Shown here piece after piece: positions 46,770-59,329 of a stretch of DNA of 64,000 nt. The notes below the pieces were generated by a model. The model was given only the letters and a program-made list of their open reading frames with translations, had not been told where the DNA came from and searched no databases. The first letter of the stretch is position 1. Every line of letters starts with the position of its first letter. Position numbers and translations under genes: made by a program. Source of the DNA: Micropterix aruncella (Eukaryota > Arthropoda > Insecta > Lepidoptera > Micropterigidae); NCBI GenBank assembly GCA_944548615.1, contig OX155961.1, forward strand, positions 20,281,971 through 20,345,970, given 5' to 3'.

Positions 46770-48835
46770 AAAAATATTTCCTAAATATTTATTAGTAAAT
46801 AAATAAATAAATTGAGTCCGGTAAAATATTGATTAAAAAGGCCTTGAAGAATGGTAAGAATGCTTGTGATCTGCTCGGTTTCTAGATTTTTTCCATTTCG
46901 GATTGTGTGCGTGTGTCATGATATTATGTTTTCCCTATCCATTTTTTTCTAAGAATTGGCGTGTTCCATCTTCTGCAAAGAAGGCTCAACGTGGCATACG
47001 AAATTAAATCAGATCCAGTTCATTGTCTTCAAAAACATTTACATAGTTGTTTAGACATTAGTGCAAAATACTTTGGATGATTAAAATAATTCTAAAAATA
47101 GTTAATAAAGGTTTCCTAAAGTCTCCCCATAATTTGTAATAATCGTTTTAGCTGCAAAGACAATCAGACAATTTGACATGATTTAGTAAAAAAAGTCCTA
47201 AAACACTAACTTATTTTAAAACATTTTGACGTGAAAGTTATCAATGGAGTTTCCATGAAATATAAAAATATATGGTTCTACGAATACGAAATACAATGGA
47301 ATATCTGAGAGAAAATAAAATAGTCGTAATAATATATTATTCAATAAAATGTTAAACATGTCATTCTAAATGAAAAAAATCAGAATACAAATTGTCGGTA
47401 ACCTAATTAGAATTCGTTGATGCAATATAATTATCTCTTAATAAGGTAAACTTTTAATTTGGACTTAAACTGGGGTATTTCAAATTTTCTACATATAATT
47501 TTATTATTTTCGTGTAGTTCAATATAACGTACATTTCCAAGGTAGTTGGGATCTCGTTTAAATAATTCCAAAGGCGGACAGAGTAACATTAAATTATGCC
47601 TATCTCTGGTAAAATGAGAGGGAAACTCCTTTTGAGTCTTTACCTTTCCTATATTTTTTTATATCAAATTTATACATTTAAAGGCGTATAGGGATGGGAG
47701 AGTGAGAATATTGAGAGTTCTGAAATGACTACGACACGATTCAGTACGGTCAAAATTAATCAAAATTCTTATGGCTCGTCTTTGGGTAGAGAAAATATGT
47801 TGAGAGCGGGTGCGCGTAGATGGTAGCGGTGATGGTGTGTTACAAAATCGCGGTAAAATCCGATTTTGTTTTTTTTATAATGTTTCTTTTCATAATCATG
47901 CCTACGTTTTTGTTTGCATTTAATTACTATAAAAACATTGATTTTGCTAAAAAAAATAACAGGAACCGAACGGCAAAACCTTTACCTTATGCTTATTTGA
48001 TTCTGCCACCCAACTGCGACTAGCCCGTTCTATGGTAGATAGGGTAAATCACTCTTTCAAACGTATGTAGAAGCTGGATTAAAGATCAATAGAATCTACG
48101 TAAGGTCTAATCGTCTTGCCACCGCCCATACTGACTCCGACATAATTTATATTTAGTCGAAGCAGATACTTGCAATCGTTATGAGTCATGAAATGTCTAC
48201 CAATAGCGCAAGTGCCTGGTAAATTATTCATTGTGTGTGCCGCATGTGAAATTCCTGCCCAAAAATATAATTGGGTGACGCCGCGAAGTGCTGAGGTTGT
48301 TTTTAGAAGACACGCAACGTCTGGAACTACTGACTGCGAATAATACTTACAGATTATTTATTTAATTATTGGATAAATCGATTATTGTTGTGGGATCATG
48401 GAATATATTTATTTAGGAAGTCTTTATTCATGACCATTATTATTGGCCAAGTTTATTTATTAGTCTTAAATTAATTATTCAGTTTAACAAAGAATGATAT
48501 AGGGTAAATTACTCCAAAATAATTTGAATTAACAAAAAAACAATAATATAACTGTTGACATTAGTAAATTAAACTACATTGTTAAGTATGAAGTTGTTTT
48601 CAAAGTATTTTAAAGCGTCGTTATGCACAGCCATCCAGAGATATATCTAAGCAGATATGTACATCCGAATGAATCTTTTGAAAATATTAATGTTTTAAAT
48701 CGCCTTTTTCAGGCAATTTATAAGGAAGTTTAAGTCCTATGTAGACTAGTTGCTCGGAACCGGATGCAGGTTATGGGTTTTATGCCTTGCTTTATTGTTA
48801 CACTTGTCTTTGCAGCTGATAGCAGAATCTAAACA
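46770..48835 (+). other. futsch intron sequence; nothing recognised
   Basis: A fragment at 46845-46990 (TTCTAGATTTTTTCCATTTC, GTGTTCCATCTTCTGCAAAG) loosely resembles the complement of the Penelope coding linker near 16100-16200, too diverged to call firmly. The remainder is AT-rich. Confidence 0.35.
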
Positions 48836-48839
48836 TAAA

Positions 48840-49247
48840 TGAAGGTGAACTAACGAACTTGATAAATAGCCCACAAGCAAACACTCCTGTCAATATGCCA
48901 TGTCTAAAACAAACTGATGAATCAGAAATACTTCAAATATTAAACAAATTGAAATGTAGTATTTCGGTGGAGAAGGATGGTATTTCCTCTTCTACATTAA
49001 AACATGTAAAATCATATACAGCTTCTCCCTTGGTCCACTAAATTATGCTAAGCCTAGAAAATGGAATAATTCTTAAATGTTAAAAACAAGTATAGTGATG
49101 CCCATATTTAAAGAACGTGATTCGTTAGCTGCAGAGAAATATAGACCCATATCACTCTTGAGCACGGTGAGTAAAATTCTAGAACACGTGGTCAAACAGC
49201 GTCTAAATACTTTTTTGGAGGATAATGAGTTGCAGGAGTTCGTACCT
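48840..49247 (+). pseudogene. LINE pre-RT and first RT block relic
   Basis: Reads a helical pre-RT part (ESEILQILNKLKCS, KDGISSSTLKHV) and, after lesions near 49040-49077, KTSIVMPIFKERDSLAAEKY then RPISLLSTVSKILEHVVKQR. These are the RT fingers motifs of Jockey/CR1-type LINEs. It stops abruptly at 49247, where a different LINE in the other orientation begins. Confidence 0.8.
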
Positions 49248-49640
49248 GTCGTGCCTAAGCACGTGACCCAGGTATGCAGCTTTGCGCTGTTTGATGGTCT
49301 GCCATAGCTTGCGTATTTGGCCTATACGCCGTAGAATTTCCTCATTTGTGACTATCTGCGTCCAAGATATCGACATCATGCGTCTGTATGCCCATATCTC
49401 TATGCGTTTCTTGAGATCTTCCTTAATAGTCCAGGTCTCACATCCATATAGACGTATGGGTCAGTTGTAGCACTGGAGGACGTATGCGAAGTGGGATTTC
49501 AGGATTTGATTGCAAAGGACCTTTTCCATGTTTTCAAAGGCGCTGCATGCAATTTCGATGAGAGTCTTGATCTCCACTTCACTGTCCCAATTTTGTTTGT
49601 CAGGTGCCAAGGTATTTGTATTTATCAACTTGTTCTAGTT
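49248..49640 (-). pseudogene. RTE-like LINE C-terminal relic
   Basis: Minus-strand reading in changing frames gives KYKYLGT, NWDSEVEIKTLIEIA then a VLCNQILKSHF stretch, and in the third frame KKRIEIWAYRRMMSISWTQI, then NEEILRRIG and RKAAYLGHVLRH. This is the C-terminal region following the RT in endonuclease/reverse-transcriptase LINEs of RTE type. Several indels break it. Confidence 0.8.
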
Positions 49641-49714
49641 TTTGGCGCGCCACAAATATGCTAAGTTGGATATTGGGCCATATATCCAACATATATCCAA
49701 CAACAAATGACCAT

Positions 49715-49743
49715 AGACTTAGATAGATAGATAGATAGATAGA
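49715..49743. repeat. (GATA)n microsatellite
   Basis: Six to seven tandem GATA units. Confidence 0.9.
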
Positions 49744-50254
49744 TTTTTTATTCGAAGTAGACTCACAGTACTTTCCGAACGTCTTATGTTTCTAGACATT
49801 TATGCCTTGCTTGTAGGCTTTACCATTGATTACTACACTATATAATCAATGGCCTTACGCAATAGTAATAATAATAATAACATTTTACAAATGGTTTTCA
49901 TAGCTATGTTACACAAAAACGACTTAACCAGACCAATGTATCGCTTAAAAAATCTTCAATTTTATAACAGCCTTTAGAACACAATGTATCTTTAACAATT
50001 TTTCTAAATTTAATGTCTGGTAAAAGGGTAAGTTCCTCAGGCAAAGTGTTATAAAAGCGAACACCGTCTCCAATGACTTAGTCTTGGTGACATTCATCCT
50101 GAGACGAGCAATGACACTACGCTTATTTATTCGGTCAAAAATATGTATATTACGTTTTCGTAAGCAATTTTATAAGCCTATGCGCACCATATGTTCAAAC
50201 TTTCGCGTCCGCGATCGCAACCGCGCCTGCGCCTGAACGTGAACGAGCGTTTAG

Positions 50255-50462
50255 CCTTTTATATCAATCATAATTACGATATCGCTAACAGCGAGATATA
50301 AGCGAAAAACTGAATCGGAGCGCCATCTTTCCAAAATGGCGGCTCGAGCGCAACAGATTTAGTCGACGACTTTCAGTACGTTTAACAGTACACATTATCA
50401 GATATTTCCGTCAAAATTCGAATTTTGTTCCTATTTGGCTGGGCTATTAATAAACAACTAAT
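50255..50462 (-). repeat. Single arm of the foldback family
   Basis: CGCTAACAGCGAGATATAAG, AAAATGGCGGCTCGAGCGCA, GTTTAACAGTACACA and GGCTGGGCTATT match, in reverse orientation, the outer part of the 57.7-kb foldback arm. Only one arm is present. Confidence 0.7.
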
Positions 50463-50464
50463 AT

Positions 50465-52020
50465 TCTGTGCGTCACGTAGCATATATTTATATTTTGTTG
50501 ACTTAAACGATCTCTTAGCATACTACTTGAATCTACTCCTATTTTATTACAGTTGATTACAGCAAACACCATAGAATCTAAATTAAATCGAAATACATTC
50601 AGCCACCCCTATCTTAAATAAAAGGGCTGAATTCCGAGTAAAAGTGAATAATTGACTGCAATTAATTAACGATAAAGATCTTCCATTTGGTAGCGTTTGC
50701 GTTTTTCTTATCATCGACCGAGGGGTTGCTGGGTGCCAAAAAGGGAGGAATCGCATGACTGAAAAACGCCGACGCGTCATGGTGTGAAGTCAGTCGTTTG
50801 TTTTGCTGCATGTGCGGTTTCCTAATTCTTGGACTATTAAAAATCAGTTGAACTATAATAGATATTAATAAATATTTTATTTAACACTCGAGAAAAAAAT
50901 GACTCATGGGAAAAATATTAATAATTTGTCTTATAATTATACATTCATGAAATGTCTATTAATATTCACAATGACGGTATATAGCTATGACAAAATTATT
51001 CGGAGCCACAAGCAAGAAACTGAATAATTGATATAATGTTTAAGTTCAAATTGATTTATTTCAATATCCTCTTCGGGTGTAGAAATTATAATGCGTTACA
51101 AATTACAATAAACAATCGTAAATAAGAAATATTTCTTTTTAATGAAATAACATTTTAAAACGAAATCAGTTTTCAACAAATTTAAATAATAATGCAATTA
51201 ACAGTATAAATAAAAAAATGTAACAATTAGGTATGTAAATAATTAGGAATGAGAAATTACATTAATAAGTGGTTAAAAAAAGAATTTAATGAAACTAACT
51301 AATACATCAGAAATAAAATTAAAAGGTTTAGATATCAAACAACATAACAAACGAAATAAAAACTTAAAGCAAAAATTTTAAATAATTTAGGAAGTAGTCA
51401 AATAGAAACTCGTAGAAAATATGAAATCATGAAATCAGATATATGAAATCTGGAACAAAAATTTAAAACCAAACCTATTAAATGCAAAAGTTAAATGAAA
51501 ATAAGCCTAAGAGATAAAGAAATAATAAATGTATAATATCAAATGAATACCTTAAATTATAGACTTAAGTCAAATGAATACCTAGAATGATACCATTAGC
51601 TAATTTAAATATCTACGCCACCTAAGTAAGGCAAAATTTATTCTAAAATAATCATTTTCAACTTCTAATATTTACAGAGAAAAAAATACTAACCTTACAT
51701 CTACAAGAACTCTTAAATATATATACGATATAAAAAGTTAAAGAATTATTCAAAAATGTCAAGTGTGAGATTTAATATGGAGTGTTGTAAACAACAATGA
51801 TAATAATAGTTTCTATTACCACAATTATGAGTATATAAACGAAAAATCAAGGTATATATCAAAATATAAAAGCTTCTTATACTAAAATATAGACAACCAT
51901 TTTGTTAGGCTACCTCTGCTTGAAATTGACTTTGATTGTCTGATTTTATGAAGGGCATGGATTAGTAAATACTCCACTCCTATAATATTACCGGGTTTTA
52001 TTTAATTCTACACTAAACTA
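50465..52020 (+). other. futsch intron sequence; nothing recognised
   Basis: Extremely AT-rich, no element ends or exons. Confidence 0.45.
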
Positions 52021-52023
52021 AAC

Positions 52024-53320
52024 CATCTGCAAAATGGCGAAGTAGTGATTTACGTCAGTGACAAATTAAGCGATAGTTTATTAATTTATTTGGTTATCGG
52101 TAATAACATTGATAATATTTTTTTATATAAAGGACTAATTCATTACAAAAACATAATTATTTAACCAATGAAAACAATAACAATATTTAATGATTAGTGC
52201 CATCTATCGCATTTATATATTGGCTAATTACATCACATAAATAATACGAAGAGATAGAATGCTAGAATCTATTAGTCTATCTGAACATTGAAGTGTGTAA
52301 ATATTACGTATTACGTATTAAAACCTGATTACGAAATTATAAAAATGATATCTGCAAAAAGATGTATGATTTAAAAAAACGTTTGTTATAATATGTTTAT
52401 TTTATTTCGAGATAGGACACGGTATAGGCGTGTTTAGAGCGCCATTAATGCGCCCCCATACAATTACACCACGACCACCATCATCTATACCATCTATACT
52501 AATATTATAAAGAGGTAAAGTTTGTGACGCTGTAGGAAGTAATCTCTGGATCTACTAAACCGATTTTGAAAATTCTTTTACTAATAGAAAGTCACGTTAT
52601 TTGTGAGTGTCATAGGCTATAATATTAATGCGAAAAATGAAAAGACTTTTTCGTGGTAGTCGAATTTCCAAAGTAAGTCTGAAAAAACGGTCGAACGAAA
52701 ATGTTTCTAATCAACGCTGCCTTAACGACGAGAGATATATGATTAAGTTCTAAAGAAAAGTTGTAGAGCTTGATAATGCCTACAAAAAAGTCAGCGACAG
52801 CATATGTCTAACTTTTATATTTGAGTCACAAAAAGTAGTATTTAATATTAAAAAAATAATTTTAATCGTTAGTGTTTATTGGTCATATTATCAACAATTA
52901 TGAATTCTAATCAAAATAAGTAAAGAATTTTCCCTCTTACTGCATATAATTTCCCTTTTACTGCATACATAGTTAAAGAGATAATACGCTCACAAGTAAG
53001 ACACTCACAAGAAGACACTCACAAATAACGGTATTATCGTCAAATTGGCTTGCAAATACATACATACATAGTAAAAATATAACCCTTCTTTTGGGAGTCA
53101 GGAAATAAATCATAGCACTCAGTACTAACCGAACCACAATCATAATTTTATTACATGTAAAAAGTTTTACCGCCCAACGAAGAGGGCACGGGTCAGCTGG
53201 TATTGAATATAAGAGAATATGTAATAATGTTTGGAACTATGAGTGCCATCTACAAGTGGCTTTTCGTAATAAAAATCTACCTGATAAAATCTAGCACTGC
53301 ATTGAGCAATCTAATATCAT
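52024..53320 (+). repeat. Rep-B copy 2, split by a Helitron
   Basis: Blocks of Rep-B run from 52080 to 52490 (AATAACATTGATAATATT, TAGTGCCATCTATCGCATTT, TATTAGTCTATCTGAACATT, TATAGGCGTGTTTAGAGCGC). They continue after the Helitron at 53202 (GTTTGGAACTATGAGTGCCA, AAAAATCTACCTGATAAAAT). Confidence 0.65.
52493..53201 (+). mobile_element. Helitron family 1, copy 4, nested in Rep-B
   Basis: Begins TCTATACTAATATTATAAAG after an A and ends GGTCAGCTGG before a T, so the A/T insertion rule and the TC...CTRR ends are both met. The 3' hairpin region reads CCCAACGAAGAGGGC (one base changed from the other copies). It shows most 5' end bases intact and is the best copy for defining the family termini. Confidence 0.85.
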
Positions 53321-53750
53321 ATATAATCAATGATAGCGTAAGATAGTTGGGAATAAAAGCATGTGCCCCAAAAAGTTTTTACATATATTTAATTCTCGCG
53401 ATATTTTGTTTGCCGATAGTTCATAGCTTCCATTCTGTTATGTTTCACATAATTCGATACGGGACCCTACAGTTAAAAATTCGCTCACCCCGTCAATGAA
53501 TATTCAGGCTTCCATTCGCCGTCCCTCGGCAGCGATGCGATGACAACGTCAAATCAAGGAATTATTATGTAGCTCATGTCATATTCAGGCCTAATTTGAG
53601 TCGACGCTGAAAAATATTTCAGGATTTGCATATTTTATTTTATGCCGCACTCGTGAGGTCTGGCGCATAATAATCTGAAGGCACGGCGTCGCTGGCGGAC
53701 TTAATTTCAGATAGGGATGACTTTATGAGACAACATACCCAGCAATAGGA

Positions 53751-55901
53751 TAGGGGAGACCGGGGCTCGTTTGCTCATTTTTTTTGTTTTTTTTTTATAT
53801 ATGTCAAACTAAGAATCAAGAAATGATATATACATAAACCTTACAGATTCACCTTATTATATAGATTGTCGGTGTCTCTGTTTGCAGCAAGAATTAGTCA
53901 TTCTCAATTTGAAATTGCTTTGATTTTCTAGTTTATCTTATGAATGAATCGCCGAAAAAATGATCTCGGAAATGGTCTCGCAGGATCTCGGAAATGACTC
54001 GACCGATTTGAATTATTTTTCTTTTATTTTGTTTGGCTTGATTCAGGGGTGGTTTACAAAAAAATAGTTTGGAAAAATCCAAAGAAACAACTGAAAATCG
54101 AAAAAAACGAAATTGGTCGTTTTGGGAAATGGACCACTTTCTAGATGGCTATCGCGGTGATCCTATAATTTGACAGCTGCGCCATTCATAACTGTTATTC
54201 ATCGCATACAAAGTGTAAAATTTTGACAAGTCAAAAAGTCAAAAATTCGAAAATGTCAAAAAAGTCAAATATTTCAAAAAAGTCGGAAAAGTCAAAAAAG
54301 TCGGAAAAGTATAAAAAAAGTCAAAAAAGACAAAAAGTATAAAAATGTCAAAACACTCGAAAAAGAAAAAAAAAGTCGAAAAATTCAAAAAAACATTTAA
54401 TCACCAAACGAAACTCAAACCGTATATGATTCGGTCATATTATAGATTTCAATTAATTGGATTTGGAAGGTTGATTAGGATTAATAACCGCTTATGAAGT
54501 TACATTCAAATCAATGTTAGGTGGTACGAAGTTCACTGGGTCATGTAGTTCTAAATATATGTAAGTAATTTGTAATACATTTTTTTATAGGCACTTAGTT
54601 TTGTCTGACTAATTTAATATCATATAATTAAGATTAAATATAAGCTATATACTTTAACTTTATTTGTATAATTATTGCAAGACCATTTAGTTCCTTTATC
54701 AATTAATGGATTTCGTTTTGTTATTTTTTTTAATATAAATATATATAAATAAACGAACAAATGAAAGGATACGAGCTGGAGCACACGGAGACTGGACTAG
54801 TAGACGCAATTTTGAGTTCGTTTTTTTTTTTATTTTATTAAAAATTTTGATCAAAAATAGGATATATAAAGAAAAACTTATAGGTTCAGCTTATAATTTA
54901 AGATTCATATGTCAATACTATACTTGCAGTTATAAATATAATTTTTGTAAACCATGTCGAGCGAGTTGACCTACCCTGTTTCCTGGGTAGTTTGGCACAG
55001 TTGAATTATATTCAAGTTATAACAGCTTGTAGATTTAATGACAAAAAACTTGAAAAGTTCCTACTAAGAAATTAATAAAATGGAAAAAGTATAAATTTAT
55101 AATTAATAATAACAGTATCCACTCTAACTACGTGGATTTACGATGATAGTTCTGACGGACCTTTAGGTTAAAGTCATGTTAAAATTGCAACGTATCGTTT
55201 TGGGTTTCTTAATGTGACTTTTGATAATGTTATTTCCATTTTACTGTGCAGGTAGTCACGTTTAGTATAGATAATTACTTTATCTCAAGAATACGCCACT
55301 ATATCTCAAATATTAATTTTTATTTCAAGAGCAAAATATAAATAGCAAGCCTCAAAATCATTTAAAGCCTAGATTAATTCCTAATGGCATAGACTGAAAC
55401 TCAATATGAATCTCCTTAATTTCGGTCTAGTAGTTTAGATCAGGTTATAATCGAAATTGCAATAACAACTTTCGACTAAGTGGGGTTAGAAATTGTTTCA
55501 TATATTCGTCCAACCTTTTTTTAACAATTTTTTTCGGGATTATTTTCAGTTCCACCTACTCAGTTATTTTGGGAGCTCATTTTTTTTAATTTAATTATCA
55601 ATTGTTTTAATAATTTGAAAAAAAATAGTTGATCTATAAAAAAAATACACCACATAAGCTACAACGCAATCAATTTCGCAATACCAGGAGGACTGATTGC
55701 TGCCAACAGGCTTATTAAAAAAAATGTTTTCATCATCGTGAAAACACAAAATTGCCGATATCAGCGCAGTGACGCAGCCGCAGTCATACTCTCACAACGC
55801 ATATAGAGCATCGTCGATGGTGCAATATGGACCAGGATTTTTTTTGTCTTGTGAGATATTTCAGTACTTACCCATTCGCCTACCAGCCCCGGTCTCCCCT
55901 A
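53751..55901. mobile_element. 2.15-kb element with TAGGGGAGACCGGGGCT inverted ends
   Basis: TAGGGGAGACCGGGGCT opens the element and its exact complement AGCCCCGGTCTCCCCTA closes it (55885-55901). Such ends are typical of a cut-and-paste DNA transposon. No transposase motif is visible in the AT-rich interior; a frame at 55827-56093 crosses the right end and is not believable. No target duplication longer than one or two bases is visible. Confidence 0.7.
54225..54400. repeat. Degenerate GTCAAAAA-type tandem repeat
   Basis: About twenty imperfect units of 7-10 bp (GTCAAAAA, GTCGGAAAA, GTATAAAAA, TTCAAAAA) inside the 2.15-kb element. Confidence 0.85.
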
Positions 55902-55904
55902 ATA

Positions 55905-56480
55905 TTAGGGTGGGATAATGATATTCATTTTATTTATTTATTCTGTCTTGGAGGATTATTAAGCGGAAACTTCCGCGTCGGCAACATTTGGCGTATAAAC
56001 TCATTTAATCCGAAATTGATTAGTATCTTTATTGAACAGACCCAGAGAATGCTATTATTTCCCAAAACTCTCTCCACGACCAAAATCGCTTAATTAAAAG
56101 ATAACGAATCGTCTAGCGCCCGTGTTGCAAACTATGAGATGTTAATTGGATTTAATCCCACTTCGCCTTTAATGGGTTCACATTTGGGTCACTTTTCCGG
56201 GCAATTAAAATTCCCTCCCATGCGAACCTGTCTAGACTAATTTCCTGATTGCAAGAATGGTCCTCCCTTGCATTAGTTGATTGGCCGATGTTGGTGGTAA
56301 AATCCGCATAAACATTATAGTTTTCTAATCTTGTATTAATTACTAATCGTAGTTATACAATAATCTATTATTTTAATCACAGTTTTATACGATATCGATA
56401 AATTTTACAGACGTATCCTTTAAAACGAGGTAGGAAAAAATCTATATTTGTTCTACAAAAACCTTCTCAAACCACTTTTA
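55905..56480 (+). other. No recognisable gene
   Basis: Nothing identified. Confidence 0.4.
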
Positions 56481-56699
56481 GAGCTCCCAAAAAGCGTATG
56501 TCTGTCTGATCGCGGTAATCTCAAGAACCGCTGAACGAATTTCGGTGCGATTGTTACTATTCGTTAGGCGTCGTTCGAGGAAAGTTTACGTGTAATAGCC
56601 ATATTTATAGCATCTAAAAAAAGGCAACAGTCCCAAGTTAAATGTTAAATATATGAAAATATAGCCGTGCTTTTGATTTTAGACATTCTGTACTGACAT

Positions 56700-57320
56700 G
56701 TGTCTTAGATCACGATAAACTGAATAACTGCTAACTTATTTTTTACTGTTGGTTAGGCCGCTAACGGTTTCGTACAGCTTGGGCCATATAACCTGCTCCT
56801 TACCTTGGGTCGGGTTAACTCGCGATTAAACTCCCATCCTATAGCCTGATCGAAGAGGGACGGACCTGGAAAGGGCTCTGTTTCCACTGTCACAGCTGTG
56901 TCGTTGACAGGTGGGATAGGATCCTGAAGGGAAAACCCCGGGCACTGATGGGCGGTTCGCACATCGTACGGCGTTAGTCAATCGACTGTGCACTCCGGCG
57001 AATCTATTACCGGGCCAAAGAACACTGTGCAAGATGCCGAGCCAATCTCGTCCGCTAGTGCTGCAAAGCGAATCCAACATACAGAACTCTGCAGGGTGAA
57101 GATGTCAAACCCCATCACATACCAGGACCTACAAGAGAGGAACAACAAGGCCACATAGGCCGCATATTTTTGAAGAGACGTGTCCTAGCCTGGCCCGGAC
57201 ACGTTTACTAACTAACTCCAGCCAATAACCGGGGGGGGGGGGGGTGGTCTGTAAGCTATCTGATATGTTTTCTAGGCAGCGGGGGTGGTTGTTGACCTAA
57301 TGTCAGCTACTCTTGAACCA
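56700..57320 (+). repeat. Rep-A copy
   Basis: AGATCACGATAAACT, AACGGTTTCGTACAGCTTGG, GGGCCATATAACCTGCTCC, ACTCCCATCCTATAGCCTGA, CATCGTACGGCGTTAGTCAA and TCGACTGTGCACTCCGGCGA come first. A foreign piece follows (57010-57205), then GCCAATAACCGGGGGG, GGTCTGTAAGCTATCTGATA and GTCAGCTACTCTTGAA. The copy is thus interrupted at a point where 4.85 kb runs straight on. Confidence 0.7.
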
Positions 57321-57727
57321 AGTATTGGCGTTACTGGCGTTATTGTCGTTGAAAACCTATGCAGCAGGGCAATGACAGTGAAAAATGGCGAATGTGATTT
57401 GCTTCTTTCGTGGACAACTACGCTGCTTTAGCACACGTGACACTTCGAGACGTAATCTTTACGTGTTAGCATCATGAGGTTATAAAACCAATACAGGAAT
57501 ATTGCCAATGTTAAGACAAAAACACCTCAACAATTAGTTAAAAGGTCTATATATGTGTTCGTGTTCGTTAATTAGAGTAGGAAAAGTTGTGGCTGGAAAT
57601 CGACGAATCTTCTTTTAAAACAAATAAATTTAAAATCTTCCTATGCGAAGAAAAAATATTTTTTTTATTGGAGAAATAAAAATATTTCGGCGTTAGTGAT
57701 ACCATCGGAACGAGAAAAATTCTCCCA

Positions 57728-58665
57728 ATAGCCCAGTCAAATAAGAAATTTTAGGATAAATAATTGGCAATAGCTTGAAACTTGGCATATATGTTTTTTG
57801 ATGCGTACTGTTAAACATACTAAAAGTCCCCTACTCTATCTGTTGCGCCCGAGCCGCCATTTTGGATGAATGGCGCCCCGATTCAGTTTTTCGCTTATAT
57901 TTCGCTAATTTTAGAGATACCTATCAGAATCATGCTTCATGTAAAAAATAAAACTTATATGATTCTCTACAAAAATGTTGTACACATTTTTTTATACCAT
58001 CTATTATTAGTATAAAAACATCCTAGTCAACTGACAATTGACAATGAAGCTGGAGACTTGGTGCAATATTTTGTATGGGAACACTGCATTTTGTGATTTA
58101 AGGCTCATACTTAGCGTAATTATTCCTTAGGAGGTCCTAAATTGACTAAGAAGCCATTGGTTGCCACCGCGCGGGTGTCGGTTGGAGGGGGGGGGGGAGG
58201 GGAGTTTGATTCCGCTGCGCTTTACTTTGAGCCCTATACCTCGTAAACTATAGCTATTAGGGTAAATGGGATATCATTTTCTAGTAATTAAATGATGAGA
58301 AACTTTCCCCCCTCTCCCCCGCGACACCTGCGCGGTGGCAACCGGTGGCTCCTGGGTTTAATCAACTCAGGACCACCAAAGGAATTATTTTGCTAAGTAC
58401 GAGCCTTAAATCACAAAAGGCAGGTTTCCCATAAAAAAATATTGCACCAAGTCCCCAGCTTGATTGTCAATCGTTAGTTGCCTAGGCTGTTTTCATACTA
58501 ATAATAAATGATAAAATATATAAGACATTTTTGTAGAGAATTATATAAGCTTTACTTTTTATATGAAGCATATTTCCGATATCGCTAAAGTTAGCTAGAT
58601 ATAAGCGATAAACTGAATTGGGCGCCATTTTTCCAAGATGGCGGCTCGAATGCAACGCGCAGATG
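57728..58665. mobile_element. Foldback element with arms of several hundred bases
   Basis: Left-arm words GCGCCCGAGCCGCCATTTTG, TTTTCGCTTATAT, GGAGACTTGGTGCAATATTT, TTGCCACCGCGCGGGTGTCG appear complemented in reverse order on the right (CGACACCTGCGCGGTGGCAA, AATATTGCACCAAGTCCCCA, ATATAAGCGATAAACTGA, CCAAGATGGCGGCTCGAATG). The arms are roughly 57830-58195 and 58310-58650, with a 110-bp centre. The left outer end (AATAGCCCAGTCAAATAAGA) is shared with 50.45 kb but has decayed on the right. Confidence 0.8.
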
Positions 58666-58669
58666 CTTC

Positions 58670-59315
58670 AAATTTACACAAGTAAATTTGAAGGTTTACT
58701 TCAAATTTATTAGTTTTCTAAATATACATATATATTTACTTGTTGAATTGTTAGATATTTCACACACACTTATAAAATAGGTTATTAGGTTTAAATTATA
58801 CCTTGATAGAGTGATGCATTTACTAAGACCAAACCGATTTTTTTTATCCGACGCTACCATTTCCATTTCTATCTCTGTTGTGCACCAGCACGCCTGACCT
58901 TGAAGGGTTATATTAAAACAACGCCGCGGACATCGCGACGAATTCTAATTTTGTGTACGGCCGCCGAGTTGATTGACCTCTACTTTTCGCCGTCCGTGTC
59001 AGTGCAGTACGATCAGACATGTGCGAAATGTGTTATTACTCTGTCATTGCATGTGCTCCTGGTGGCGGAAAGTCATAATCGACATCATTTCCACATGAAA
59101 ATGCGACAACTGCTCGCGTGACGACGACTAGGGACGAATTTCCTCTATCGAACGGTTGAAATGTTCAATCTCTTTAACTTTGTGTACAGTGAACTGTACA
59201 CAACACTGTCACTATGGTAGAGGCGGTCAAAGTTAGGATAGCAAATATAAAGAATAAAAAACAAAAATAATTATTCTACTGGTGATGGGTCTTTTCGGGT
59301 GCACCTGGGTTCTGA
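58670..59315. other. No gene; one 24-bp palindrome
   Basis: TTGTGTACAGT (59180-59190), GA, ACTGTACACAA (59193-59203) is a perfect short inverted repeat. A 73-codon frame at 58900 has no motif. Confidence 0.5.
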
Positions 59316-59329
59316 ATACCACTGCTCTA

